DNA of 64,000 nt from Pontibacillus chungwhensis (GTDB lineage: Bacteria; Bacillota; Bacilli; Bacillales; BH030062), in assembly GCF_030166655.1 (NCBI RefSeq), contig NZ_CP126446.1, positions 1,178,001 through 1,242,000 of the forward strand, read 5' to 3'. Under the pieces are notes generated by a model that worked only from the letters and a program-made list of their open reading frames with translations, did not search any database and was not told where the DNA came from. Below, piece by piece: positions 51,764 to 60,220 of the stretch (the first letter of the stretch is position 1; each line of letters begins with the position of its first letter). The translations under genes were made by a program, and so were the position numbers.

Positions 51764-52183
51764 ATGGAAAAACGGGAGGAAGTTATTATAAATAAACCGG
51801 TAAAAGCAGTGTTGTTTGCAACTTTGACATTATTTTTACTTGCAAGCTGTGGTGTAGCTGATGGCGGCAGAGTAACGGCAAGAGATGTGTTGAAACAGGA
51901 CAAAGATGCGGACATTCTGAAGTATAACGGGAGAATCTTTAGCAATGTGACAAGTTTAGAGTGGTTCGAAGATGATAAGCAGAACGTTCCATTTTCTAAA
52001 GACCACTATGTAGCCGAGGTTAAAAATCAGACAAAAAGTATTCGGCGGTTTAGTGATCTCAGTGCAACCAAGTTACCAAAAGGGACGAAGGTTTATTCGG
52101 CTGCTAAAAACGAAGAAGGTATTTTATTAGTGGAGTACGAGGGAGAAGAACTTTATTATATGGAGCTACTTGAAGGGGGGTAG
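51764..52183 (+). CDS. Lipoprotein of unknown function
   Basis: The 139-aa lipoprotein has lipobox LASC after 'AVLFATLTLFLLASC'. The start is uncertain: ATG 51764 has only a weak site, whereas a strong GGGAGGAA lies further inside, directly before codons GTT ATT ATA, which are not normal starts. The mature part is charged ('VKNQTKSIRRFSDLSATKL', 'EGILLVEYEGEELYYMELL'). No family recognised. Confidence 0.6.
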   Translation: MEKREEVIINKPVKAVLFATLTLFLLASCGVADGGRVTARDVLKQDKDADILKYNGRIFSNVTSLEWFEDDKQNVPFSKDHYVAEVKNQTKSIRRFSDLSATKLPKGTKVYSAAKNEEGILLVEYEGEELYYMELLEGG

Positions 52184-52300
52184 GTTGGAGTTTGAGAAGG
52201 ACAGCATTAACAGGGACGGCTCAACCATAAAATGATAAGTCGTAATATTTTGTTAATAGAGGTTGAATGTGAAAAAGAATGTAGAAGGGAAGGTATTCAT

Positions 52301-53032
52301 ATGAAGCCAACGATCCTGTTAGTTGGAACGGACCATTTCTCTGATCAAGCAAATGGAAATCTGTTTAATACCAACAAAGTGGATGTTTTATCACAAGAAA
52401 GGCAAAACGAAATGAGAGAAATCATTCACTGTCTAAAGCAATTCGAACCTACGAAAGTAGCTCTAGAGGTGATTCAAGAAAACGAGGAAGAATTGAATGC
52501 GCAATATGCTTCTTATCTCAATGGAAATTATCCGCTAACAGTTAATGAGATTGATCAAATCGGTTTCCGTTTAGCGGGTGAGTGTCATCTCAACCACGTA
52601 TACGCAGTCGATTGGAACGAGGAACAAAGAGACATTCCTAATAGTGATGATGGAAAGAATTCCGTTATGTTTAAAGAAGTGATGCGACTTGGAGAACGCA
52701 TAATGGCTGAATCCAATACATATCTACATAACCATACATTGAAAGATTATTTGCTTTGGCTTAATGAGTCCGAGAATGTATCTAGAGGACAGGAATTTTA
52801 TATGAAGCTGGCTCTAGTAGAAAAAGATGGGGATCCCGTTGGGGCAACATGGACAGCGAAGTATTGGTATTACCGCAACCTATTAATTTATAAAAACTTA
52901 GTAAGCTTGATTGAGTCTGAGGAGGAACGCATTTTCGTCTTATATGGCAGTGGCCATCTTCACTTACTTTTAGAGTTTTTGAAAGAGAGTGGGATGTTTG
53001 ATGTGAAAGTAGCCAGTGACTATTTAATATAG
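52301..53032 (+). CDS. DUF5694-type (TraB-like fold) protein
   Basis: This 243-aa soluble protein has ATG 52301 behind GAAGGTATTC. The opening 'TILLVGTDHFSDQAN' (G-T-x-H) and the closing 'ERIFVLYGSGHLHLL' (G-S-G-H) are the paired histidine motifs of the TraB/ChaN-like fold found in DUF5694 proteins. The middle has 'PTKVALEVIQENEEELNAQY'. A metal-dependent hydrolytic role is possible in this fold, but no function is known for the family. Confidence 0.7.
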   Translation: MKPTILLVGTDHFSDQANGNLFNTNKVDVLSQERQNEMREIIHCLKQFEPTKVALEVIQENEEELNAQYASYLNGNYPLTVNEIDQIGFRLAGECHLNHVYAVDWNEEQRDIPNSDDGKNSVMFKEVMRLGERIMAESNTYLHNHTLKDYLLWLNESENVSRGQEFYMKLALVEKDGDPVGATWTAKYWYYRNLLIYKNLVSLIESEEERIFVLYGSGHLHLLLEFLKESGMFDVKVASDYLI

Positions 53033-53062
53033 CTTTGTTACGTATAGCATCTTTTCTGTGGA

Positions 53063-53097
53063 GCTGAACCATACTGGATTTTGCCTGGTTCAGCGTT
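53063..53097. terminator. Bidirectional terminator
   Basis: GCTGAACCA and TGGTTCAGC flank a 14-base loop, between convergent genes ending at 53032 (plus) and 53098 (minus). Confidence 0.7.
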
Positions 53098-53595
53098 TTA
53101 TGGTTCGTGAGAATGGAGTAGTTTTTCGCGTTTTTTTACAAATCTTTCTATGAAAAATCTAATCGTAAACATAATTAAAAGGCTTGGTAAAATAATTACA
53201 GACGCTATCGAGAGGTTATCAATATATTTTGTGAAACTTAAAAATAAAAAAGCAAATACAATACTAATTGGTAAACCCAGGTAAAGCGATGCCTTTTGTA
53301 ATTGGTTTATCTTAACTGTATAATATTTTTGTTTTTCATTGAGCCCACTTTCCTCAAAACAAGTATTGAATACATCATCGCTTTCAAGGTCCTCTTTGTT
53401 TTGATGTAATCTTTCCTTAGATGAATTGGTGAGCAATTCTACTATTATGCCATAGGCCATCATAAACATCATGGTGGAATTGAGCAGGTTTGTAATAGAT
53501 ATTCCAAAAAAGAAATATTGGAGTAGTAGAGCAGTTAGAATAGAAGCTATAATAATGATCACATTATAAAAGCCTTTCGGACGATGTTCAGACAA
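53098..53595 (-). CDS. Four-span membrane protein
   Basis: 165-aa protein from a TTG start behind AGAGGTGATCG. Spans at about residues 9-27, 30-53, 102-120 and 128-146, with an acidic inner loop between the pairs ('HQNKEDLESDDVFNTCFEESG'). Basic C-terminus. Function unknown. Confidence 0.6.
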   Translation of the reverse strand: MSEHRPKGFYNVIIIIASILTALLLQYFFFGISITNLLNSTMMFMMAYGIIVELLTNSSKERLHQNKEDLESDDVFNTCFEESGLNEKQKYYTVKINQLQKASLYLGLPISIVFAFLFLSFTKYIDNLSIASVIILPSLLIMFTIRFFIERFVKKREKLLHSHEP

Positions 53596-53663
53596 ACGAT
53601 CACCTCTTTTCTCTTGTAAATTGCGGACTTCTGAAATGATAAAAATAACTTCCCTTTTCTCAT

Positions 53664-54164
53664 TTATTTGATCGTTTTTGCAGAAACAATCGCATCAGAG
53701 GTAACGGTAGGGGAGGTCTTGAGCGTGTGTCCGTTGCCTACATTAAAATAAAAGGTTCGTTCTGGTACATGAACAGAACTTGCCAGGTTTTCTTCTTTAT
53801 GGAATTGGATGGAGTATTCATTCTTAGCTGTACTCGTAAATTCCCATCCCATCCCGATGCCCCCTCTTAAAGAGGTTACTCCAGAGATCGTGATGGCTTT
53901 GTACTTCCCTTCTTCTTCAAGTAATTCCCCAATGATATATTCATTTCGATTATATTCTGCTATTAGAAGTTGCTCATCTTTGTTGGTTTGGGCCATGATG
54001 ATGTGGCCTTTCAGTTTCTCTTTAGCAACGAAATCATCGATCGCTTCTTGCTGTGAGGAGAACGTTTCACCTTGAAAAAGATCATTTTGCGCGGACTCAC
54101 TACTGCAACTCGCTAACAGCAAAACGAGAGGGATAGCGAGTATCCATAAAGTTTTCTTTAGAAT
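53664..54164 (-). CDS. Lipoprotein with a missing or unusual start codon
   Basis: The frame gives a complete lipoprotein signal, 'LKKTLWILAIPLVLLLASC' (lipobox LASC), but has no ATG, GTG or TTG at its head. The only possible starts are ATT (54162-54164) behind AGGAAGGATGAGG, or an ATG at 54172-54174 that is one base out of frame. Either a rare ATT start is used or one base was gained or lost near 54165. The mature domain is beta-rich ('TFYFNVGNGHTLKTSPTVTSDAI'). No family recognised. Confidence 0.55.
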   Translation of the reverse strand: MLKKTLWILAIPLVLLLASCSSESAQNDLFQGETFSSQQEAIDDFVAKEKLKGHIIMAQTNKDEQLLIAEYNRNEYIIGELLEEEGKYKAITISGVTSLRGGIGMGWEFTSTAKNEYSIQFHKEENLASSVHVPERTFYFNVGNGHTLKTSPTVTSDAIVSAKTIK

Positions 54165-54202
54165 AGGTCCTCATCCTTCCTGGTTAAATATATACATCAG
54201 CG

Positions 54203-54484
54203 TTACCCACCAAAGGAAAATCCAAATAAGAAGAGCAACATAATTCCTATAAATAATAGACTGAAGCCGATCGTTGCGATGGGGATGAATGTGTTATCTT
54301 TTTCCTTCTTTAAGCTAATTCCGCCAAAAATAATTCCGAGTATCCCTGTTATGGAAGTGACCTGGATAAACTGAACCATCGCGCCTAACCCGTTCACAGA
54401 CATCATATTGATAAACCAAACGAGTTGAATAAGAAATACGGCTAAGATGAGTAGGGATAGCTTCCCTGAGACTGTTTTTGCCAC
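54203..54484 (-). CDS. Three-span small membrane protein
   Basis: The 93-aa form from GTG 54484 is preceded by AAAGGAGGGATCTT; an upstream in-frame ATG at 54538 has no clear site. Hydrophobic spans at about residues 10-28, 41-57 and 70-90; the first two enclose 'MMSVNGLGAMVQFIQVTSI'. The lipoprotein gene lies just downstream, so the two may be one transcript. Function unknown. Confidence 0.6.
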   Translation of the reverse strand: MAKTVSGKLSLLILAVFLIQLVWFINMMSVNGLGAMVQFIQVTSITGILGIIFGGISLKKEKDNTFIPIATIGFSLLFIGIMLLFLFGFSFGG

Positions 54485-54729
54485 AAGATCCCTCCTTTTG
54501 TTTTCGTTAATTGTAGCACTTATTCCATATTCATCCAAGTGAAGTTACGCTGTGTCATTTCAATGGAATGAGCGGAATAGGGGGCCGGTGAGGTGTATAG
54601 CAATGGTTTTGTGGTATGAATTTCCCACGTCAGCGTATTGTCATTTTATGTTAAGATGGAAGCGGATTATGAGTATTCGGATACATATAGGTTTTTACAG
54701 TGTAACGTTACAAAATGGGGAGTTATGAC

Positions 54730-55983
54730 ATGAGTAAAGGAATATATGTGCATATAAGTGAAGGACAGTTAAAGAAGTATGCAGAACTTGCTGTAGGTGC
54801 AGGTGTGAATCTGCAAGAGAATCAATTAGTGGTGATCCATAGCGATATTCAACATGCTCCGTTTGCACGTCTGATCCAAATGGCGGCTTATGAGGCTGGG
54901 GCTTCAAATGTATGGATAGATTGGACAGATGAACAGTCTACTAAAGCATTTTACATACACGCGGCCGACCGTGCGATCGATCATATTCCGGATTGGAAGG
55001 CTGCCCGTTATAAGGAGTGGGAGGATGCAGGTGCTGCTTACATCCATATTATTTCTGAAAACGTCGATATCTTTGAAGAGGTACCTACAGAAAGGATCAA
55101 CCGTTTCGATAAAGCTTCTCGGACTAAATTAAAAGATCATCATGCGAAAATTAGATCCCATCAGGTCCGCTGGTGTCTTATAGCTGTTCCAAACGTTGTA
55201 TGGGCAACGGAAGTTTTTCCAGATCTAAGGGAGGAAGAAGCCTTACAATCATTGTGGCAACTCATTTTAAAAGGGTCACGAGCAGACGGGGAAGACCCTG
55301 TGAAAGATTGGGAGCGTCACCATAGAGCCTTCGAGTCTCGAAAAGAATACTTAAATGAGAAACAATTCGAAGCCCTGCATTTTACAAATAGCCGTGGAAC
55401 GGATTTAGTAGTGGGTCTTCCTAACGATCACCTTTATATCGGTGGGGGTGTTACAGATCCAAATGGCATACCTTTCTTTCCGAACATTCCTACGGAAGAA
55501 ATATTTACAGCTCCTCATAAAGATAACGTGAATGGCAAATTGGTAGGGACTAAACCTCTTATTTATGGAGGGAGTGTCATCGATGATTTTCACCTTATTT
55601 TTAATGAGGGGCGGATTACTGACTATTATGCTGCTAAGGGGCAGGAAGTGTTACACCAACTGATCGAAACAGACGAAGGTTCTCATTATCTCGGTGAAAT
55701 TGCCTTGGTCTCGAGTCAATCTCCTCTTGCCCAGGCAGATACTCTTCTATACAACACTTTGTTTGATGAAAACACGTCCTGTCATATCGGCATCGGAAAT
55801 GCATCCCCCTCCAATATCCAAAATGGCGCTGGAAAATCTGAGGAAGAGTTGAAGGCAGCGGGGCTGAATACTTCGCTCCTGTTAGTCAATGTGACCTTTG
55901 GGACTGAAGATATGAAGGTAGTGGGTAGGAAAGAAGATGGAGCTGAAGACCTGCTCATGAAGGATGGGGAATTTGTTATTTAA
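54730..55983 (+). CDS. M29 aminopeptidase-like protein lacking key active-site residues
   Basis: This 417-aa protein has the M29 (AmpS/AmpT) layout: 'IPTEEIFTAP' with the metal-binding Glu region, 'LGEIALVSSQSPLAQADTLL' and 'NTLFDENTSCHIGIG'. Three usual positions are changed. The catalytic Tyr seven residues after the H of 'CHIGIGNASP' is Ser, and the late HVD metal-binding triplet is LVN in 'LLLVNVTFG'. The protein is full length, so it is probably a binding or regulatory relative rather than a working peptidase. ATG 54730 follows GGGGAG. Confidence 0.8.
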   Translation: MSKGIYVHISEGQLKKYAELAVGAGVNLQENQLVVIHSDIQHAPFARLIQMAAYEAGASNVWIDWTDEQSTKAFYIHAADRAIDHIPDWKAARYKEWEDAGAAYIHIISENVDIFEEVPTERINRFDKASRTKLKDHHAKIRSHQVRWCLIAVPNVVWATEVFPDLREEEALQSLWQLILKGSRADGEDPVKDWERHHRAFESRKEYLNEKQFEALHFTNSRGTDLVVGLPNDHLYIGGGVTDPNGIPFFPNIPTEEIFTAPHKDNVNGKLVGTKPLIYGGSVIDDFHLIFNEGRITDYYAAKGQEVLHQLIETDEGSHYLGEIALVSSQSPLAQADTLLYNTLFDENTSCHIGIGNASPSNIQNGAGKSEEELKAAGLNTSLLLVNVTFGTEDMKVVGRKEDGAEDLLMKDGEFVI

Positions 55984-55994
55984 ATGAGCATACG

Positions 55995-56096
55995 TGACTT
56001 TTTGGGAGCTTTCTATCTGCAAAAGGTCACAGATCGCTTTATTCAATGACGTTTTCGTTCATAGAATAAGGAGAAAGGTAAGAGATTCGCTGTATG
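55995..56096 (+). repeat. Hairpin-bearing dispersed repeat, copy 2 (3' arm missing)
   Basis: AAAAGGTCACAGATCGCTTT, ATTCAATGACGTTTTCGTTC and AAAGGTAAGAGAT are shared with the 60-kb copy. The second arm of the 3' hairpin is absent; the sequence runs on to the GrpB start. Confidence 0.55.
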
Positions 56097-56126
56097 CTGA
56101 AGCACGATACTAAGGGGGGGATAAGC

Positions 56127-56657
56127 TTGAAATTAGGGCTTAAAAGGGATGAAGTGAGAATAGTGGAATATACTCCTGGATGGCAGGAAGAATTTAATAG
56201 AGTAAGAAAAGAACTAGTGGAGTATACAAACATGGATGAACATCGCATTCAACATATTGGCAGTACAGCCATTAGGGGGATGGCTGCAAAACCAATAATA
56301 GATTTAGTGGTAGGTGTGGATGATTTAGGTCAGGTTGATAAGCCTTTATTGAAAAATTTTAACGAAGCGGGTTTCTTAAGATTGAAAGTGGAGAGGCCAG
56401 AAGAGATTGTGTTAGCCAAGTTTACGGATGATACGTATGAAGAAAAAACACATTTTATCCACTTGGTTGAATATCAAAAGGAACTATGGAACAACCTGAT
56501 CTTCTTTCGGGATTATCTTAATTCAAATGAAACAGCAAGAAAAGAATATTTAGACATAAAGAGGGAGTATTTGAAGAACTCTTCCACTGGTGTCAGCGAG
56601 TATACAAACTTTAAAGAAGCGTTTGTTAGAAGTATTTTTGAAAAAAGAAGAAGTTGA
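56127..56657 (+). CDS. GrpB family protein (nucleotidyltransferase-like fold)
   Basis: The 176-aa GrpB/UPF0157 protein starts at TTG 56127 behind AGGGGGGGATAAGC. Family blocks are 'EYTPGWQEEFNRVRKEL', 'IQHIGSTAIRGMAAKPIIDLVVGV' (GS...D-x-D-like), 'FIHLVEYQKELWNNLIFFRDYL' and 'EYLDIKREY'. The GS-x(n)-D motif recalls nucleotidyltransferases, yet family function is not established. Confidence 0.85.
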   Translation: MKLGLKRDEVRIVEYTPGWQEEFNRVRKELVEYTNMDEHRIQHIGSTAIRGMAAKPIIDLVVGVDDLGQVDKPLLKNFNEAGFLRLKVERPEEIVLAKFTDDTYEEKTHFIHLVEYQKELWNNLIFFRDYLNSNETARKEYLDIKREYLKNSSTGVSEYTNFKEAFVRSIFEKRRS

Positions 56658-56759
56658 ATATGGAACGAGTGAGGGATTTAAAGGACATGAGGCTGTTTCT
56701 GTGAGACCTAAACCAAAAGGGAGTTGGAACAAGAACTAGTCGAGACAAGGAACGACATA

Positions 56760-56793
56760 AAAAAAGAGTAAGCAACACTAGGTTGCTTACTTG
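56760..56793. terminator. Bidirectional terminator
   Basis: GTAAGCAAC and GTTGCTTAC around ACTA, with an A-run before, serve the minus-strand gene ending at 56834 and the plus-strand gene ending at 56657. Confidence 0.7.
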
Positions 56794-56833
56794 GTTGGCG
56801 TAACTGATGATGTAGCTTATTTATTGAGGAGGA

Positions 56834-57013
56834 TTATTCCTCTACCATGAGTGTAGTATCATTTGTGCCGCAATTCGAGCACTGAACCCATAACCTGGTG
56901 GCTACTTTATCCGTAAACTCATTCGGGTCTACCTTTAGAACCGTTTGTTTATCATGAAAGCAATTCGCGCATCTCTTTATGATGGTATTACCTATGGAGA
57001 ACTTTGAATCCAC
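56834..57013 (-). CDS. Small zinc-ribbon protein
   Basis: This 59-aa protein has two CxxC knuckles ('RCANCF' near residue 15 and 'QCSNCG' near 46) joined by a short charged region, a complete treble-clef/zinc-ribbon layout. The GTG start follows GAGGTGAGAAT. Probably a nucleic-acid- or protein-binding module; function unknown. Confidence 0.55.
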   Translation of the reverse strand: MDSKFSIGNTIIKRCANCFHDKQTVLKVDPNEFTDKVATRLWVQCSNCGTNDTTLMVEE

Positions 57014-57121
57014 ATTCTCACCTCATTCATTTAATTTTTCACAAACATTTACCTTACAGCAATTTAAATACTCAAACAATGGTGGTTTTTGGTAATGGTT
57101 ATAAGCGTACTTTCAAGTGAA

Positions 57122-57262
57122 TCATAGGTTGCATAACACTCTACTAAAGAAAATAATTTCATCTTTTATTTTTTGTTTTATACAAGGATTATCGCAATAC
57201 ATATACTCGATGGAGATTTGTTTCAGGTGTTTAGTGAACATGAGCAAGTCAAAGTCTGTCAT
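57122..57262 (-). CDS. 46-aa small hypothetical protein
   Basis: The ATG at 57262 is preceded by an excellent TAGGAGGTGTAAACAGG site. The peptide is helical with a pair of cysteines ('MYCDNPCIK') and no membrane span. No family recognised; a small Spo0E- or Sda-like regulator was considered but the motifs do not match. Confidence 0.45.
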   Translation of the reverse strand: MTDFDLLMFTKHLKQISIEYMYCDNPCIKQKIKDEIIFFSRVLCNL

Positions 57263-57605
57263 CCTGTTTACACCTCCTAAAACTAGTATGGAGGTTGGTT
57301 GATAGATAAGATATAGCTTCGACAAGACCTCTTAAGAATCTGGTTATTTTTTTCTGTAGTTAATAAGGAAAACACAGTGAAAATCTATTGTCTCTTTGAC
57401 CAAAAGAGATGTTTGTTGAAGTTTGAATTTTAAGTTCCTAACTAAAGAGCGTAGTAAACAAACATCGTTTTATTCAAATGAAAAAAAGATTGGTTAGAAT
57501 AAAGTTCTTTAAATGAATGGTAATAAGTAAATGGAGAGAATTACTCGTAGATGGTTATTTAGTACACAGTAATAATTGCTTAGACACTTTTTTAAGGAGG
57601 TACAT
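57263..57605. other. AT-rich intergenic region, likely promoter of the S51-type gene
   Basis: About 340 bp between a minus-strand gene and a plus-strand gene. It contains a weak inverted match (CTCTTTTGG/CCAAAAGAG region near 57390-57410) and ends with TTAAGGAGGTACAT, a strong site for the next gene. No gene is supported. Confidence 0.4.
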
Positions 57606-58271
57606 ATGAAAACTCATTATTATTTAGGTTGGTTTAACAACTTTCTCCCGGAGACTCTGGTTAGGTTGCTGCAAGAGGATATTACTGATCGTAAATCGAT
57701 TGCTATGATTAGCTCAAATCCTTCTGTGTATGAAGATGATGGGGCTACTGAGCGTTCTTGGCTTGATCAGGCTGGCATTCTATTTGATGAATACCATTTA
57801 ATTAATCACGGTGTAACGAAGGAAGATGCCCAAGCGAAAATCCAACATGCTTCGGTCATTTTTTTGCTGGGCGGGGATGTTCTTAAACAAAATGATTTTT
57901 TGATGAAATATAAATTAACGGATTCGATCAAAAATAGCAGTGCTGTTGTAATGGGAGCAAGCGCTGGTGCCATCAATATGTCCGCGAAATGGCTGTGCTC
58001 GAATACATTTGGATTTAAAGTGGAAGGAAGCTCTGTTTACAACGGAATCGGTCTTGACCATTTCTCTGTCCTATCTCACTTTGATCTTGAAAATAATATG
58101 GAAATGGTCCAAAGCGAACTTTCACACCTATCCGAGGAAATCAATATATATGCGTCGAATAAAGATTGCGCTATACGTGTGAAGGGTGACAAAATGGATG
58201 TTTTGGGCGATGTATTTTTAATTTCTAACTCCAGGATTCAGAAATTGGATGAGACGATAGGTACTTACTAA
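57606..58271 (+). CDS. S51-type peptidase E-like / glutamine-amidotransferase-like protein
   Basis: This 221-aa alpha/beta protein starts at ATG 57606 behind TTAAGGAGGTACAT. Class-I GAT-like S51 landmarks are '[18 protein letters not shown]', '[18 protein letters not shown]' and the nucleophile elbow '[15 protein letters not shown]' (Ser in GASAG), followed by '[17 protein letters not shown]' carrying the likely catalytic His. S51 members are cytosolic dipeptidases or cyanophycinases; substrate unknown. Confidence 0.8.
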   Translation: MKTHYYLGWFNNFLPETLVRLLQEDITDRKSIAMISSNPSVYEDDGATERSWLDQAGILFDEYHLINHGVTKEDAQAKIQHASVIFLLGGDVLKQNDFLMKYKLTDSIKNSSAVVMGASAGAINMSAKWLCSNTFGFKVEGSSVYNGIGLDHFSVLSHFDLENNMEMVQSELSHLSEEINIYASNKDCAIRVKGDKMDVLGDVFLISNSRIQKLDETIGTY

Positions 58272-58296
58272 ATTAGTAAGAAAGGCGCGTTGTGAT

Positions 58297-58737
58297 ATGA
58301 ATGATTCTTTTTCAATCCTAGAACTACGATCACAAGAAGAGATACTAGAAGCTTTTCCTTTGATGAAGCAACTGCGGAGCCACCTGGATGAGGAAACTTA
58401 TGTTGATTTAGTTTTAGATGCAAAGGATAAAGATCGGTATAAACTGTTTGCTCTTATCAATGGGGGAGAAATAGTTGCATTAACGGGCTTTAAGCCAATG
58501 ATAACTCTATATTACGGTAGATTTGTCTGGGTTTGTGATTTAGTGACGGATTCAAAACAGCGCTCAAAAGGATACGGTGAAAAACTCCTAACCTATGTTC
58601 ATGAGTGGGCAAAGAGCAATAATTACGAAAGTGTTGCTTTGTCTTCAGGATTACAACGTACGGATGCTCACCGTTTTTATGAAGAGAAAATGGATTATAG
58701 CAAAGTGAGTTATGTATTCAAATCGAAATTACAATAA
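58297..58737 (+). CDS. GNAT family N-acetyltransferase
   Basis: This 146-aa GNAT protein has '[53 protein letters not shown]', the acetyl-CoA binding and C-terminal motifs of the family. The opening '[24 protein letters not shown]' is common in GNATs that acetylate small amines. It follows the S51-type gene by 25 bp, probably in the same transcript. Confidence 0.88.
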   Translation: MNDSFSILELRSQEEILEAFPLMKQLRSHLDEETYVDLVLDAKDKDRYKLFALINGGEIVALTGFKPMITLYYGRFVWVCDLVTDSKQRSKGYGEKLLTYVHEWAKSNNYESVALSSGLQRTDAHRFYEEKMDYSKVSYVFKSKLQ

Positions 58738-58752
58738 GTAGATCCTTAAGTG

Positions 58753-58804
58753 ACGGGGGCGATTGCTGAACAAGAGCGATCGCTTTTTTTATTAACCGGT
58801 AGTT
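58753..58804 (+). repeat. 3'-flanking small-gene repeat, copy I (fullest copy)
   Basis: ACGGGGGCGATTGCTGAACA, AGAGCGATCGCTTTTTTT and ATTAACCGGTAGT start 15 bp after the stop of the GNAT gene. The AGCGATCGCT palindrome with a T-run gives it a terminator-like look. Confidence 0.65.
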
Positions 58805-58873
58805 TGGCCCTCCTTTAGGTTTTTTGTCATTTTCTGTTAAAATGTAAGTAAGCAACTAGTAAGGGGGATAAAC

Positions 58874-59491
58874 GTGCTCAAAATCAGTAGGCTACTTATT
58901 TTGTTTACAACGACTCTTATATTAGTGACTGGATGTCAATCAACAGCCAATAAGCAAGTAGAGATAAAAATGAAGAGCAAAGAAGAACAAATGAAGAGGT
59001 TGGATACCTATACTTACGATGATTACAAGAAGGTTTTTGATAAAGCAGTATCTGAAGCAAACCGATTAGAAGAAGATGATGAGCAGTTAAAGAAATGGAT
59101 CATTAGAACATTGGCTCAGGAAAAGTTGTATTTCGAAACGGATTTAACGGACAAACAAGTAATCGAAAAGTCTAAACAGGCGATGGAAAAAGATAAGGTG
59201 TGGAAGGACATTGCGAAAAAACGATACAGTATTACTGTATCGGAAGAAGAGGTTAATCATTTTATTGAGGAAGGACCAGACACCAGCGAGTTGCCAGAGC
59301 ACCGAGCCTTTGCGAATGCTTTAGGTCTTTCAATAGAAGAATTAAACCACACGTTCGACAGAGATATTTATGTGAAGAATGCGATGTGGTTGAAACTGAA
59401 ACCTAAATTAGAAAAGAAATATAATGCTACTGACAATAGTACACAGCTTGAAAAATATGAAGAGGAGGTAGAAAGTATGTTGAATAGGTAA
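58874..59491 (+). CDS. Lipoprotein with SurA/PrsA-N-like helical domain
   Basis: The 205-aa lipoprotein starts at GTG 58874 behind AAGGGGGATAAAC. Lipobox VTGC after 'LLILFTTTLILVTGC'. The mature part is helical ('SITVSEEEVNHFIEEGP', 'ALGLSIEELNHTFDRDIYVKNAMW'). The pattern of 'ITVSEEEVNHFI' resembles the N-terminal chaperone domain of SurA/PrsA-type prolyl isomerases, but no isomerase domain is present. Confidence 0.65.
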   Translation: MLKISRLLILFTTTLILVTGCQSTANKQVEIKMKSKEEQMKRLDTYTYDDYKKVFDKAVSEANRLEEDDEQLKKWIIRTLAQEKLYFETDLTDKQVIEKSKQAMEKDKVWKDIAKKRYSITVSEEEVNHFIEEGPDTSELPEHRAFANALGLSIEELNHTFDRDIYVKNAMWLKLKPKLEKKYNATDNSTQLEKYEEEVESMLNR

Positions 59492-59654
59492 AAATTATTT
59501 CGAGGCAGGATTATTTAAATAGAAACGTATACTTCCCGTGTAGCTTAACTATTATGTATATTCCCCTGGTTCACGAACTAAACTGAACAGAGAGTATAAG
59601 TTTTGTGTAAACATTAAGAGGGGTGTTAAAATGATGAGCAAGGAGGTACTTGTT

Positions 59655-59891
59655 ATGTCAACTAAAATTCAAAAATTGGGGGATGGGTTAGCAATAAGAA
59701 TACCACCCCATGTTGCTGAGCAGCTCCAAGTACAACAAGGAAGTGAGGTGGAAATCAAAATCGAGGGAGGCATCGTTACTTTACAGCCTGTAAATAGAAA
59801 GCTTGATTTAAATGAATTGCTGTCTGAGATCACGCCAGAAAATCGTCATGACGAGATTGATGTTGGCTCTGAAGGGAACGAAAAACTATAG
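59655..59891 (+). CDS. mazE: MazE-type antitoxin (AbrB-like fold)
   Basis: This 78-aa antitoxin has an N-terminal SpoVT/AbrB swapped-hairpin domain ('TKIQKLGDGLAIRIPPHVAEQLQV', 'GSEVEIKIEGGIVTLQPV') and an acidic C-terminal tail ('LLSEITPENRHDEIDVGSEG') that would block the toxin. ATG 59655 is behind AAGGAGGTACTTGTT. Its stop overlaps the toxin start by one base. The pair should repress its own promoter. Confidence 0.88.
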   Translation: MSTKIQKLGDGLAIRIPPHVAEQLQVQQGSEVEIKIEGGIVTLQPVNRKLDLNELLSEITPENRHDEIDVGSEGNEKL

Positions 59892-60220
59892 TGAATGCTC
59901 CGAAAAGAGGAGATTTAGTTTATTTAACATTTGATCCCCAAGCTGGTCATGAACAAAGGGGAAGAAGGCCTGGTATTGTTTTATCTCCTCAACCTTTTAA
60001 TAATAAGACAGGCTTCGCCCTTTGTTGTCCCATTACCAATCAACAGAAAGGTTATCCTTTTGAGGTCTCTTTACCTGTAAATCGGAAAATATCGGGTGTT
60101 ATCTTAACAGATCAAATTAAAAGTCTTGACTGGAAAGCCAGGAAAATATCTTTAGTAGATGAAGCTCCAAATAGCGTAGTGCAGTCATGTTTAGAATTGG
60201 TAAAGACGTATTTAGATTGA
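59891..60220 (+). CDS. mazF: MazF-type endoribonuclease toxin
   Basis: This 109-aa MazF/PemK toxin has 'PKRGDLVYLTFDPQAGHEQRGRRPGIVLS' (catalytic RPGIV arginine), 'CCPITNQQKGYPFEVSL' and 'GVILTDQIKSLDWKAR' (catalytic Ser/Thr region). MazF proteins cut single-stranded mRNA at short sequence motifs. The start is GTG, overlapping the antitoxin stop by one base. Full length and intact. Confidence 0.9.
   Translation: MNAPKRGDLVYLTFDPQAGHEQRGRRPGIVLSPQPFNNKTGFALCCPITNQQKGYPFEVSLPVNRKISGVILTDQIKSLDWKARKISLVDEAPNSVVQSCLELVKTYLD

Noticed and set aside
36838-58810. A chromosomal integron with attC sites
   Set aside because: The repeat lacks the paired symmetric core sites of attC and no integrase gene is in the window. 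The cassette-like look is kept only as an open observation.
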